This document shows positions 9,341-18,124 of a DNA stretch of 64,000 nucleotides, piece after piece. The number at the start of each line of letters is the position of its first letter. Position 1 is the stretch's first letter. Under the pieces are notes generated by a model. The model was not told the origin of the DNA and searched no databases. It was given only the letters and a program-made list of their open reading frames with translations. The position numbers and the translations under genes were made by a program. Origin of the DNA: Lignipirellula cremea (GTDB taxonomy: Bacteria; Planctomycetota; Planctomycetia; Pirellulales; Pirellulaceae); assembly GCF_007751035.1 (NCBI RefSeq), contig NZ_CP036433.1, positions 6,863,001 through 6,927,000 on the forward strand. The letters run 5' to 3'.

Positions 9341-10336
9341 CTACACGCCAAACACGTCGCCGTCGTGGGCGAACTCGTAGGCGAAGGGGACCCGGCCGCT
9401 TAGCGATTCCAGCCGGTCGAGTGATTCCTCAAAGTACATCCGCAACTCCATGTCGGAGCGTTTGGGATCGTGGTGCGAGATCAACACCCGTTCCGGTCGC
9501 TGACTGCAGGCCAGGATGGCGGGCAGGATTCGATCGGGCGTGCCATGCCCCCAGCCGACGCGCGACATGGCGACGCCGCCGATGGAGCGCTCGCCCGTGT
9601 ACTCTTCGTCGCGATACTGCATGTCGGCGATCAGCAGCTTCGAGCGGGAGAAGAACTCGACGACTTCTGCTTCCGGTTTCTCTGGCGGTTCGTAGTCGGT
9701 CGCAATCACGATCGCTCCGCTGCCGGACGTTTCCAGCCGCAGCCCGCTGCATCCACCGGGATGGGATAGCGGAATGGTGTGCACGCGGACATCGCCGATT
9801 TTGATCGTCTCGCCGGGTCGATAGGACAGGTGCTCCCGTCGGGCGCCAATGGAGTCCAGCATGGGCAGGGTGACCGGCCAGAACCGTTCCTGGAAAGTCG
9901 CTTCCAGAACCTGCTCCATCACCGTGTCGTCGCACCCGTCGCCGTCTTCCTCCCGGTAGGCGGAAAGCTCGGGGCTGTAGAACCGCAGCACCAGGTTTTT
10001 GGCAAAGAGCAGACTGCTGGCCCGCAGCCCGGCCAGGTGGTCTTCATGGTAGTGCGTTTGAATGCAATGGATCACATGGGTGCGATCCGACTCGCCCGCC
10101 AGCATGGCCAGGATATAGTCCGAGACCGTTTCCACCCCGAGGCCGTGGTCAATCACAATGAACGTATCGTGGTGACGATAGAAAAAGCAGGTGGTGCGAC
10201 TGCCGTACAGTTCTCGACGAAAGGAACTGCGGCGCACCGTCCAGGGAGCATCCGCGTCGTACACGGGCCGATTCTCCGAGGGAGCAGGAAAACTGCCGGC
10301 GCACCCGCCTATCATGAAAAGTGTATCGGTTTTCAT
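9341..10336 (-). CDS. MBL-fold metal-dependent hydrolase
   Basis: 331 residues from the ATG at 10336 (GGGGA 5 bases upstream). Metal-ligand motifs are THYHEDHLAG (HxHxDH), PLSHPGGCSGL, ATDYE and the late SHHDP. The opening MIGGCAGSFPAPSENRPVY resembles the start of phosphoribosyl cyclic phosphodiesterase-like members (PhnP/COG1235 type), so a phosphodiesterase role is likely, but the substrate is not evident. No signal peptide: cytoplasmic. It stands alone, divergent from the peptidase gene. Confidence 0.85.
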   Translation of the reverse strand: MKTDTLFMIGGCAGSFPAPSENRPVYDADAPWTVRRSSFRRELYGSRTTCFFYRHHDTFIVIDHGLGVETVSDYILAMLAGESDRTHVIHCIQTHYHEDHLAGLRASSLLFAKNLVLRFYSPELSAYREEDGDGCDDTVMEQVLEATFQERFWPVTLPMLDSIGARREHLSYRPGETIKIGDVRVHTIPLSHPGGCSGLRLETSGSGAIVIATDYEPPEKPEAEVVEFFSRSKLLIADMQYRDEEYTGERSIGGVAMSRVGWGHGTPDRILPAILACSQRPERVLISHHDPKRSDMELRMYFEESLDRLESLSGRVPFAYEFAHDGDVFGV

Positions 10337-10783
10337 ACAGTCCCCAGCTGGGAAGCCCCCGCTTCTTTCCTGGCTCTGCCATGCGGCGCGCCAGTTCCCG
10401 TTTGTCATTGTGATCCAAGCGGGACCGCCGTTCAACCGTTCCCTGCTCAGGGCCGGCCGTCAGACCAATTGCGTTGTTGTCGCGGAAAATCGTCCTCGCT
10501 CGTCAGGACGAGTGTAGCAAACTCCGCAGCCGCCGACACACCCGGCTGGCTAGGAGATTCCCCCGCCAGCCGCAGGTCCCGCCAAAAACGACTCAGCTGC
10601 AAGCCCCCAGCGACCGGGAACAGGCCGATGGCGTAGGCTTTCTGCTCGCGATATTCTTTCTATCTGGCGAATTTCCTGCTGGTCGGGCTACGATCGTCCG
10701 CCGGGATTCGCCACGCCTTGCCACTGGCTTGTGCGACGCCCGAGTCGCCAAAGACGGATCTTTCCTTCGTAAGGGTTATCAAG
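10337..10783. other. Divergent intergenic region
   Basis: About 450 bases between the divergent MBL hydrolase and S9 peptidase genes, so it should carry both promoters. No convincing promoter pair, operator or RNA gene was recognised. Confidence 0.5.
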
Positions 10784-12844
10784 ATGCAACGGATTTTGAT
10801 CGTTTTAACGGCATGCACCACACTTTCTCTGCTGGGCGCCGCGGTATCCTGGGCTGCGGATGGACCGGTTCCGCTGATCCCCCGCACCAAATTTTTCGGC
10901 AATCCCGAGAAAGCACGCGCCCGGATCAGCCCCGACGGCAAGCGGCTGGCGTTTGTCGCCCCGGTCAACGGAGTGCTGAATGTCTGGGTCGGACCGGCCA
11001 ATGACTGGAAGCAGGCCAGGCCCGTCACGCACGACACCCACCGCGGCGTCGTCCGCTTTTCCTGGGCGTACACCAATCGCCATCTGCTCTATCTGCAGGA
11101 CAAGGACGGCGACGAAGATAACCATGTCTACGCGATCGACCTCGATTCCGGGCAGATCAAAGACCTCACGCCAATCGAAAAAATCTCGGCCGAACTCGAC
11201 ACCGTGAGCGAACTGTTCCCGGAAGAAATTCTGGTCGGCATCAACGATCGCGACGAACGCTACTTCCACGATCTGTACCGCGTGAACCTGCTGACCGGCG
11301 AGCGGAAACTGGTCGAGCAGAACCCGGGCTACGCCGCCCTGCTGGCCGACGACCATTACCGCGTCCGCTTGGCGATGAACTTCACCGCCGAGGCCGGCCA
11401 GGTGTACCTCAAAAAGACGGCCGCCGGCGAATGGGAGGAGTTTATCCAGGTCGACGCCGTCGACGCCATGACCACCAGCCCGCTGGGCTTCAGTGAGTCG
11501 GGCGATCAGCTTTACATGCTCGACAGCCGCAACCGCGATACGGCCGCCCTGCAGCAGGTCGACCTGGCGACGGGCGCCGCGAAACTGCTCGCCGAAGACC
11601 CCCGGGCCGACATTGATAACGTCATCATCCACCCCACCAAAAAGACCGTCCAGGCGGCCTCGTCGACCTTTGCCCGGCGCAAGTGGATGGTGCTGGACCC
11701 TTCCATCGCCGACGATCTGAAATACCTCACCTCCGTGGCTCGGGGCGAGATCGAAATCACCAGCCGCACGCTCGACGATAAAATCTGGACGGTCGCCTAT
11801 ATCATGGACGACGGCCCGGTCCGGTTCTATCTGTATCATCGCGATCAGAAAAAGACCGAGTTCCTGTTTGTCAGCCAGAGCGATCTGGAAGGCCTGCCGC
11901 TGGTCAAAATGACGCCCGTCGTGATCCCGGCCCGCGACGGCCTGAAGCTGGTGTCTTACCTGTCGCTCCCCGCCGGTTGCGACGCCGACAAGAACGGCCG
12001 CGTCGACAAGCCGCTGCCGATGGTGCTGCTGGTTCACGGCGGACCCTGGGCGCGGGACTCCTGGGGTTATGATCCAGAACATCAGTTGCTGGCCAACCGG
12101 GGTTACGCCGTGCTCAGCGTGAACTATCGCGGCTCGACCGGCTTTGGCAAAAACTTCATCAACGCCGGCGACCAGCAGTGGGCCGCCAACATGCACAACG
12201 ACCTGATCGATGCCGTCGACTGGGCGATCGAAAAAGGCATCGCCCAGCCCGACAAAGTCGCCGTGATGGGCGGCAGCTACGGCGGTTACGCGGCCCTGGT
12301 GAGCTTGACCTTTACGCCGGAAAAATTCGCCTGTGCGGTCGATCTGGTCGGGCCTTCCAGCCTGGTCACTTTGCTGCAGAACCCGCCGCCTTACTGGATG
12401 CCGTTTATGCCCGTCATGAAACGCCGCGTGGGCGACGTCGGGACGGCTGAGGGCCGCGAGTTTCTCGAATCGCGATCCCCGTTGTTCCTGGTCGAAAAAA
12501 TCCAGAAGCCGCTGCTGATCGGCCAGGGCGCCAACGACCCGCGGGTCAAGCAGGCCGAAGCCGACCAGATTGTCGCCGCCATGCGTGCGAAAACCATTCC
12601 CGTCACTTACCTGCTCTATGGCGATGAAGGGCATGGCTTTGCCCGCCCGGAAAACCGCTTCTCCTTTTACGCGGTAGCGGAAGCCTTCCTGGCGAAGCAG
12701 CTGGGCGGCCGTTTCGAACCGATCGGCGAAGCATTCCGGGGGGCCAGCATCGAGGTTCCCGCCGGAGCCGACGAAGTGCCCGGACTCGAAGCGGCCCTTC
12801 AGGAGAAACAGACCGACGACGCCAAAAAGGACGACGCAGAATAA
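10784..12844 (+). CDS. Secreted S9-family (prolyl oligopeptidase / acylaminoacyl) peptidase
   Basis: 686 residues from the ATG at 10784 (AAGGG about 9 bases upstream), which opens into a signal peptide ending near AVSWAADGP. Residues 30-390 form a beta-propeller-like part (repeated 'SPDGKRLAF', 'RVNLLTGE', 'QVDLATGA'). The C-terminal alpha/beta hydrolase has HGGPWARDSWGYDPE, the nucleophile elbow GGSYGGY, the acid in GQGANDPRV and the histidine in DEGHGF. Expected to act as an exported serine peptidase on peptides. The tail after the domain (about 35 residues, acidic) is extra. Monocistronic by position. Confidence 0.92.
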   Translation: MQRILIVLTACTTLSLLGAAVSWAADGPVPLIPRTKFFGNPEKARARISPDGKRLAFVAPVNGVLNVWVGPANDWKQARPVTHDTHRGVVRFSWAYTNRHLLYLQDKDGDEDNHVYAIDLDSGQIKDLTPIEKISAELDTVSELFPEEILVGINDRDERYFHDLYRVNLLTGERKLVEQNPGYAALLADDHYRVRLAMNFTAEAGQVYLKKTAAGEWEEFIQVDAVDAMTTSPLGFSESGDQLYMLDSRNRDTAALQQVDLATGAAKLLAEDPRADIDNVIIHPTKKTVQAASSTFARRKWMVLDPSIADDLKYLTSVARGEIEITSRTLDDKIWTVAYIMDDGPVRFYLYHRDQKKTEFLFVSQSDLEGLPLVKMTPVVIPARDGLKLVSYLSLPAGCDADKNGRVDKPLPMVLLVHGGPWARDSWGYDPEHQLLANRGYAVLSVNYRGSTGFGKNFINAGDQQWAANMHNDLIDAVDWAIEKGIAQPDKVAVMGGSYGGYAALVSLTFTPEKFACAVDLVGPSSLVTLLQNPPPYWMPFMPVMKRRVGDVGTAEGREFLESRSPLFLVEKIQKPLLIGQGANDPRVKQAEADQIVAAMRAKTIPVTYLLYGDEGHGFARPENRFSFYAVAEAFLAKQLGGRFEPIGEAFRGASIEVPAGADEVPGLEAALQEKQTDDAKKDDAE

Positions 12845-12887
12845 CGCCAGCGGCCGGCCGGGGCGAACGCGTCCCGAGACAGCTCCC

Positions 12888-12926
12888 GTTCTGGAATCCT
12901 CATTTTGTAAGTGCGGGTTCCAGAAC
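12888..12926. terminator. Hairpin after the S9 peptidase gene
   Basis: Arms 12888-12899 and 12915-12926 pair over 12 positions with one mismatch (a G-U in the transcript) around a 15-base loop, 43 bases after the stop codon. No T-run follows, so termination is only suggested. Confidence 0.4.
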
Positions 12927-13131
12927 TGCCCGCCCTTCCTCCCCGTACAAACGGCGCATTCGGCGCCGTTGACCGGCACGGGAGCAAACGCCTGCAGCGG
13001 ACGGCCGGGAAATTCGTCCGGTCCAGGGCGCTGTCCTGATTTTGAATTACACTAGACGGCTGATGGTTGGCGGCGTGCGGGTCGCGCTTCCTTCGTCCCT
13101 TCTCTTGTCTGGCGTAACCCGAGACTGCTCC

Positions 13132-14925
13132 ATGTCGAAGCCTTCCTTTCGTCGCATACTCCAGATGGGACGCCCTGCGAGCGTTGCGCCGATCTACCTG
13201 TTCGGCATTCTCCTGGCCCTGGTCACCCCCCTGCTGATTCTGGATCTGGGACTGATCGTGCAGACCGTGGCCGGCCTGCATCCGCCCGGGGTGGAACCGA
13301 CCGACCTGGTGATCCAGCCGATCATTACCAGCGATTCCTGGCCGCCGGGAAAAAACCGGGCATTCAGTATGCTGATCCTGGTCGGGGCCGGGCTGACACT
13401 GGCGGTGCTCGAATCCGCGCTGTTAATGCTGCAGTCGCGGGCCATCCAGAAAGCGGCGTTGGATATTTCCACCCGCCTGCAGCTGCAGATCCACAAACAG
13501 GCGTTCATCATGGGCGGCAATGAACCGCTCGGCTTGACCCGTTCCCGGCCGGAAGAGCTGTTCACCGACAAGGTAGAACAGATTCGCGAAGGGCTAGCCC
13601 ACTGGTGGCGCGCCATTCCGCGGAGCGCCGCCACGCTGGCGACGCTCACGCTCCTGGCCTGCATGGTCGACTGGCAGAAAACGCTCGCCGGCATGCTGTT
13701 GATGGTGGGCCTGTGGCGCTGTTATGTGTGGCGCCGAAAGCAGATCGAAGAGTCGGCCCGACGCTGGAGCGAACGCACCCAGTCGCGGCGGGACCTGCTG
13801 CTGGAAGATCTGCGCATGGCGCCCTTGGCGGCGACGTACTCGATCGATCAGATTCCCGGCGAGTCGTTCGACGACAAACTCAAGCAGTATAAAACGGCCG
13901 CCTTGAAGCTGGGCTATACCCGCAATGCGATGGCGCCGTTCATGGTGCTGATCGGCCTGCTGGCCGGTGGGTTCCTGTTGTTCATGGTCGGCGTTGCTTC
14001 CAATACGACCGTGTGGGGCGCCGCCATTCTGGGCGTCTCCCTGGTCTGTGGCTGGTTCCCCGCGCAGCGGTTGTTCCGCCTTTGGAAAGTGCGGGAATCG
14101 GTGGAGCCAGCCTGCGAGCAGGTGCTGGCCTACCTGGACCGCGAGCCCGATGTGGTGCAGATGGCCAGCGCCCAGACGCTGGATCGAGTCCGCAAGACGG
14201 TCGAACTGGATCGTGTGACCCTGGCGAACCATGCCGGCCGCAAACTGCTGGACCAGGTTTCGCTGAGCATTCCCGCCAGCGGCAACATCGGCTTTCTGGC
14301 CTCGGATTCGCAGACGCCCATGGCGCTCGCCGGACTGTTTGTGCGCTACTACGACCCGACCGCCGGACGCCTGCTGTATGACTCGCACGATATCCGCAAC
14401 GTCACCATTGACTCGCTCCGGTCCCAGGCCGCTCTGGTGGCGTGCGACGGGTTGCTGTTCACCGGCGCGATTGGCGACAACATCCGTTGCGGGGACGAGA
14501 CTTATTCGACCACGCATGTCACCGAGGCGTCCCGCCTGGCCGCGGTCGAAGACTTCATCTCCCGGCTGCCGCAAGGCTATTCAACGGTCGTTGGCGAACA
14601 GGGCCGCTCGCTCAGCAAAAGTGAAGCGTTCCGCGTGGCTTTGGCGCGGGCCATTATCCGCCAACCCTCGGTGCTGATCATCGAAGAGCCCGACACCGCC
14701 ACCGACGGCGAAGCGATCGATGCCGCCCTGCGGAATGTCAAAACGGACCGCACGCTGATCCTGCTCCCCAGCCGGCTGGTTACCTTGCGCATGCTGGACG
14801 AAATTGTGTTCTTCCACGAAGGACGCATCCATGGCCAGGGGAAGCACGCCGACCTGCTCAAGAGCAACGACCTGTACCGCCACCTGATTTATGTGCGCTT
14901 CAACGAACACAAAGGGAAGATCTAA
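13132..14925 (+). CDS. ABC-exporter-like protein with a degenerate ATPase domain
   Basis: 597 residues from the ATG at 13132 (MSKPSFRRIL). Six membrane helices lie in residues 15-330 in the pattern of type I exporters. The C-terminal part aligns with an exporter nucleotide-binding domain (YYDPTAGRLLYDSHDIRNVTIDSLR and LLFTGAIGDNI are near consensus), but the Walker A position reads GFLASDSQTPMAL without Gly-Lys-Ser, the Q-loop glutamine is gone (LVACDG), the signature is LSKSEAFR, Walker B is VLIIEEPD, and the switch histidine is Ser (LLPSRL). The frame is intact. Probably a non-hydrolysing pseudo-transporter, perhaps a regulatory partner; substrate unknown. Convergent with the next gene, 13 bases apart. 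Confidence 0.85.
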   Translation: MSKPSFRRILQMGRPASVAPIYLFGILLALVTPLLILDLGLIVQTVAGLHPPGVEPTDLVIQPIITSDSWPPGKNRAFSMLILVGAGLTLAVLESALLMLQSRAIQKAALDISTRLQLQIHKQAFIMGGNEPLGLTRSRPEELFTDKVEQIREGLAHWWRAIPRSAATLATLTLLACMVDWQKTLAGMLLMVGLWRCYVWRRKQIEESARRWSERTQSRRDLLLEDLRMAPLAATYSIDQIPGESFDDKLKQYKTAALKLGYTRNAMAPFMVLIGLLAGGFLLFMVGVASNTTVWGAAILGVSLVCGWFPAQRLFRLWKVRESVEPACEQVLAYLDREPDVVQMASAQTLDRVRKTVELDRVTLANHAGRKLLDQVSLSIPASGNIGFLASDSQTPMALAGLFVRYYDPTAGRLLYDSHDIRNVTIDSLRSQAALVACDGLLFTGAIGDNIRCGDETYSTTHVTEASRLAAVEDFISRLPQGYSTVVGEQGRSLSKSEAFRVALARAIIRQPSVLIIEEPDTATDGEAIDAALRNVKTDRTLILLPSRLVTLRMLDEIVFFHEGRIHGQGKHADLLKSNDLYRHLIYVRFNEHKGKI

Positions 14926-14938
14926 AGCCCCCGGCGCG

Positions 14939-15385
14939 TTACGCTTCGAACGGCGCCATCGCCTGAAACCAATAGTCCGAAAGCAGCCGCATCAGGCGGA
15001 TATACTCTTCAAAATCCAGCGGCTTGCGCACATAGCCGCTGCACCGCAACTGGTACATGGTTTTCGCTTCCGCCACGGAGTTGGAAGCCGTCATCACCAC
15101 CACCGGCAGATGCTTCACCTTTGGATCCTGGATCAGGTTTTCCAGAAATTCCCGGCCGTCCATCACGGGCATATTGAGATCCAGCAGGATCAGGTCGGGC
15201 GTCGGCGCTTCGGCAAACTCTTCTTCCCGGCGCAAAAACGCCAGGGCGCGTTCACCGTGGGGCGCATGGTGCAGATCAACCGCCACGCCTGCCTTCTTGA
15301 ACGCCTCCCCGGTCAACAGCAGCACCTCAGGGCTATCGTCGATTAGCAAGACCTGTTTCGGCAGGGTTGGAGAGTTTTCGACCAT
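14939..15385 (-). CDS. Single-domain response regulator (receiver, Rcp1-like)
   Basis: 148 residues from the ATG at 15385; a TTG five codons earlier is possible. Receiver hallmarks: acidic pair LLIDDSPEV, phospho-acceptor Asp in LILLDLNMPVMDG, Thr in VVMTAS, and Lys in VRKPLDFEEY. The long beta4-alpha region (HLPVVVMTAS) and lack of any output domain resemble the CheY/Rcp1 type, which relays phosphate to or from a hybrid kinase. No kinase gene is nearby, so its partner is elsewhere. Confidence 0.88.
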   Translation of the reverse strand: MVENSPTLPKQVLLIDDSPEVLLLTGEAFKKAGVAVDLHHAPHGERALAFLRREEEFAEAPTPDLILLDLNMPVMDGREFLENLIQDPKVKHLPVVVMTASNSVAEAKTMYQLRCSGYVRKPLDFEEYIRLMRLLSDYWFQAMAPFEA

Positions 15386-15645
15386 ACAAATGGCGCTCAA
15401 GGAATAAGGTCGTCACGCCCGGCGGCGAAGTTGCGAACGGAGCATGTCAGGTTCGGCGCTGGTTCGTAAGGCACGGATTTGTAAGGCGCCATTTTCAGTA
15501 GATTATGTTTCGGAAGATCCGTTCCCTTGTCTTGTGGAGATAAAATCCCCCAGGCCGAAGCCGGGATTCGCGATACCCGTCCGACCAGGAAATGACCGAA
15601 GCTTTTTCCGGCCCCCAAAGGGAAGACCCCATGCCTGGCGGCATG

Positions 15646-16419
15646 CTAACTTTCGCCCCACGCCAAGGCCGCGGACAAATCGCCGGGCGAAAGGCGTCCA
15701 TCGTGCAGGGCCGAGGCGACCAGCGCCTGACTATAGCCCGCCTGATGAAGCTGCTGCAGGTCGGCTAAACCCCGTACTCCGCCCCCGGCGGCAACCACTA
15801 CCGAAGTATAGCTGATTTCCTTAGGGCGCAAACTAATTTTCTGGTCACGCGGGGCCAATGCAGCCAGCGGTCCGCCATTTCGACCTACTCTGCTCAGTTC
15901 CAGCACAATAAATCGGCTGCCGCCCAGCAACCGTACCCGCTCGAACAGCGAGGCCAGATCGTATCCTTCCCAGCAAGGAGAGTCGTTCCATAATCGCCCT
16001 TCGAACAGGTCCATGCTGAAAATCGCGCGTTCGGCCGGCAGCAGGGACCAGGCCTCCGCCAGGGCGGCGGGAGAGGCGACAGACTCCAGCCCCAGCACCA
16101 CGCAACCCGCCGGCTCCAGGCGGTCAACAAAGGCGACCAAACGCGGCAACTGCCTGGCGCCGGCGTCGATCAACAGGCGACAACCGGTCCGGGCGATCGC
16201 CCGGTAACTGTCCCAGTCCGGCTCCGCCCCCCCAATCGCATCGAGATCGGCGATATAGATTTCTTCAAACGGAAAGAAACTCCGCAGCGCCGCAGCAATG
16301 TCGGCCGGAGCCGAACCGGTCGCCAGCCGGCTGACGATCGGCGCGTAGGTGTCGCGCAAGCCGCCGACGCCGCGGACGACTTGCCCCTGCTTCAGATCAA
16401 TGACGGGCGCCACCTGCAT
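15646..16419 (-). CDS. HisA/proFAR-isomerase-related TIM-barrel protein
   Basis: 257 residues from the ATG at 16419, chosen because MQVAPVIDLKQGQVVRG matches the HisA N-terminus; an ATG at 16455 is the alternative. HisA-like landmarks: PVIDLKQG, FEEIYIADLDAIGG, LLIDAGAR, and GGGVRGLADL near the end. The second phosphate motif and active-site Asp region (IFSMDLFEGR) differ from true HisA. Proteins of this kind (COG1411) accompany tetrahydromethanopterin genes in methylotrophs and Planctomycetes; a cofactor role is therefore more likely than histidine synthesis. It follows the D-threonine-aldolase-like gene on the same strand across a 20-base tandem duplication. Confidence 0.8.
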   Translation of the reverse strand: MQVAPVIDLKQGQVVRGVGGLRDTYAPIVSRLATGSAPADIAAALRSFFPFEEIYIADLDAIGGAEPDWDSYRAIARTGCRLLIDAGARQLPRLVAFVDRLEPAGCVVLGLESVASPAALAEAWSLLPAERAIFSMDLFEGRLWNDSPCWEGYDLASLFERVRLLGGSRFIVLELSRVGRNGGPLAALAPRDQKISLRPKEISYTSVVVAAGGGVRGLADLQQLHQAGYSQALVASALHDGRLSPGDLSAALAWGES

Positions 16420-16452
16420 GGCCGTTTCCGTGGGACGATTGCTGGAACCTTC

Positions 16453-16492
16453 CATTCGCTCAAACGGTCAGGCATTCGCTCAAACGGTCAGG
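16453..16492. repeat. 20-base tandem duplication at a gene junction
   Basis: Units 16453-16472 and 16473-16492 are identical (CATTCGCTCAAACGGTCAGG). The distal unit contains the last codons and TGA stop of the upstream minus-strand gene (stop 16480-16482). The proximal unit repeats that sequence between the stop and the HisA-like gene. Confidence 0.9.
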
Positions 16493-17622
16493 CAGCGATT
16501 CCGGGCCGTCACTTCCCAGCGGTCGACCAGCTTGCCGTGCGACACCACGTACGCCTCCTTGTGCAAGGCCGAGGTGGGGCAGATGTGCATCGGTATCGCC
16601 ACCAGGGCGTCGCCTGGCGTCAGGTCAAGAGGTTCGTCCGTTTCCAGAACCAGGTGCTCTTCGCTATGGATTACCTCGCGAGCCGTGGGCAGGTCGGGAA
16701 AGAACAGTCGCTTGCCGAAGGGCGGATCGGAAGCGACGGCCTTGTTCCCCAGGTCCAGCGTGATCCGGTTCGGGCCAGGCTTGCTGATCACGCGAGTCAG
16801 CAGCACGGCGGCCGGCACAAACTTGAGCTCCGGGAAACGGTGCGTGTAGCCCGCATCGTAAAAGATCACGGTGCCAGGGCTGACTTCGAGGGTAGGTTCG
16901 TTGATCGCTGCAAAAATGGGGAACGATCCCGATCCGCCCGCCACCACGCGGGGCACGGGCAGCCCTTGCTGCAGCAGCGTCTGGCGGAATGCATTGGCCG
17001 CATCCCAGACCGCCATCACGGCCTCTTTCCGTTCGGCCAGCACTTGCTGCTGGTTATGGCCGTCGTACACATGCAGTCCGCCCGGCTCCACGCCGGGAGT
17101 GTGCGACAGGGACTGGTACAACGGCAGCGCAGCCGGGCCAGGCAAAATGCCCGTACGTCCCATGCCGGTGTTAATGTCCAGCAGCAGCTCCATGCTGCGG
17201 CCGGCGGCGACCAGGGCGCGGGACAGTTCGGCCAGCGGTCGTTCATGATCGACGGTCGCCATGAGCTTGAGGCCGTCGTACTGTTCCAGCAAGGCGATGG
17301 CGCGGCCAATGTTGGGTCCGACCAGATTGTACGCGAGAAAGATATCGCGAGCCCCCGCGGCGGCCAGCATCTCGGCTTCGGCGATGGTAGCGCACTTGTG
17401 TTTGGTGATCCCGCGAGCCAAGGCCAACTCGATGACCTTCGCCATTTTGTGCGTTTTGCAGTGCGGCCGCAGACGCTCCACGGAACCCGTTACGGCGATC
17501 ATTTGATCCAGGTTATGCTCGATTCCTTCGCGGAAAAGCACCAGCGAGGGGGACAGCAGATCGGAAATATCATCGATCGCGTAGTTTTCGGTGGTGATGC
17601 CTGGGGAGGAAGTAGTCGCCAT
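16480..17622 (-). CDS. PLP-dependent D-threonine aldolase / D-serine dehydratase-like enzyme
   Basis: 380 residues from the ATG at 17622; an ATG at 17637 is equally possible, and neither has a clear ribosome site. Fold-type III (alanine-racemase-like) PLP barrel: the cofactor lysine is in RPHCKTHKMAKV, with NTGMGRTGI and GGSGSFPIF for phosphate binding. The C-terminal domain carries PMHICPTSALHKEAYVV, with His and Cys placed as the metal ligands of DSD1/D-threonine aldolases. It should cleave or dehydrate a D-beta-hydroxy amino acid in the cytoplasm. A 500-base, hairpin-rich region lies upstream of it. Confidence 0.88.
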   Translation of the reverse strand: MATTSSPGITTENYAIDDISDLLSPSLVLFREGIEHNLDQMIAVTGSVERLRPHCKTHKMAKVIELALARGITKHKCATIAEAEMLAAAGARDIFLAYNLVGPNIGRAIALLEQYDGLKLMATVDHERPLAELSRALVAAGRSMELLLDINTGMGRTGILPGPAALPLYQSLSHTPGVEPGGLHVYDGHNQQQVLAERKEAVMAVWDAANAFRQTLLQQGLPVPRVVAGGSGSFPIFAAINEPTLEVSPGTVIFYDAGYTHRFPELKFVPAAVLLTRVISKPGPNRITLDLGNKAVASDPPFGKRLFFPDLPTAREVIHSEEHLVLETDEPLDLTPGDALVAIPMHICPTSALHKEAYVVSHGKLVDRWEVTARNRCLTV

Positions 17623-17924
17623 AAATCGTTCGACCATCGCAAGTAAAAGGGAAAGGGGGCCCGTTCCTTCGGGAGGCAGCAAATCGTTTCTTACAAAATA
17701 AGGGCCCGACGCATGAAAAACAATCTTGCCAGACGGCCGTTTTTTGAGAGAATAAAAGCAGCGCCGGCGACAACATCCCCTGTTCGCCAACCTTCAAGGA
17801 GCAGGGGAGGATCCCGGCGATGGATCGCGCAAACGCAGCGCGATGGACTACTTGCCGCGACGTGGCCGTATCTTGGCTTAACACGGTCGAAGTGGGAACC
17901 CTGTTAGGGAAAGGAGGTGGTCAA

Positions 17925-17966
17925 TTGAATTATTTCTGTAAGAGCCAACGAGGTGGCGTTGCCTAA
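17925..17966 (+). CDS. Possible 13-residue leader peptide
   Basis: TTG start, peptide (M)NYFCKSQRGGVA, stop TAA. The start lies 3-4 bases after an unusually long Shine-Dalgarno match (AAAGGAGGTGGTC). The last codons fall inside the left arm of the long-range stem, so ribosome passage could change folding. No plus-strand structural gene follows before the terminator, which argues against a classical attenuator. Confidence 0.25.
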   Translation: MNYFCKSQRGGVA

Positions 17967-18039
17967 AATGGCAATTGGCGAGTTGCCAATCCGGCAGCCA
18001 CCATCTCGTGCGGATCACTTACGTTCCGCGCAAAAAACG

Positions 18040-18080
18040 CCAAGGCCCGGTTTCGCATAGGAACCGGGCTTTGGTTTTTT
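18040..18080. terminator. Bidirectional intrinsic terminator
   Basis: Stem 18040-18052 with 18062-18074 (13 pairs, one G-U), loop 9 bases. TTTTTT follows on the plus strand (18075-18080), and AAAAAA precedes (18032-18037), giving a T-run for the minus strand too. It ends the LMW phosphatase transcript on the minus strand and any plus-strand transcript from 17.7-18.0 kb. Confidence 0.85.
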
Positions 18081-18124
18081 CTTGTCGCGATCTGGCGTCA
18101 AAAAGCCAATCGTCGGCCCAGCAA

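Larger units (their letters stand above)
17762..18080 (+). ncRNA. Candidate structured RNA (strand uncertain)
   Basis: The 500-base gap holds a run of stems: 17762-17767 with 17814-17819 (6 bp) around 17776-17782 with 17802-17808 (7 bp); 17824-17830 with 17838-17844 (7 bp); a long-range stem 17948-17957 with 17997-18009 (10 bp, 2-base bulge) enclosing 17969-17974 with 17983-17988; 18010-18014 with 18025-18029; then the terminator at 18040-18080. On the plus strand AAAGGAGGTGGTC (17909-17921) matches the complement of the 16S 3' end over 12 of 13 bases, just before a 13-codon TTG frame (17925-17966). On the minus strand the same DNA would be the leader of the D-threonine-aldolase-like gene. 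I do not recognise RNase P, tmRNA, SRP or 6S RNA. Confidence 0.45.

Noticed and set aside
10805-12979. 724-codon open frame on the minus strand
   Set aside because: It runs antisense across the S9 peptidase gene, whose signal peptide and catalytic motifs are clear. High GC leaves the opposite frame open by chance.
16381-17646. 421-codon plus-strand open frame
   Set aside because: Antisense to the D-threonine-aldolase-like gene; no protein-like features.
17909-17921. Fragment of a 16S rRNA 3' end on the minus strand (GACCACCTCCTTT)
   Set aside because: The match is limited to the anti-Shine-Dalgarno core and is explained as its complement, a long ribosome site on the plus strand; no other rRNA sequence adjoins.
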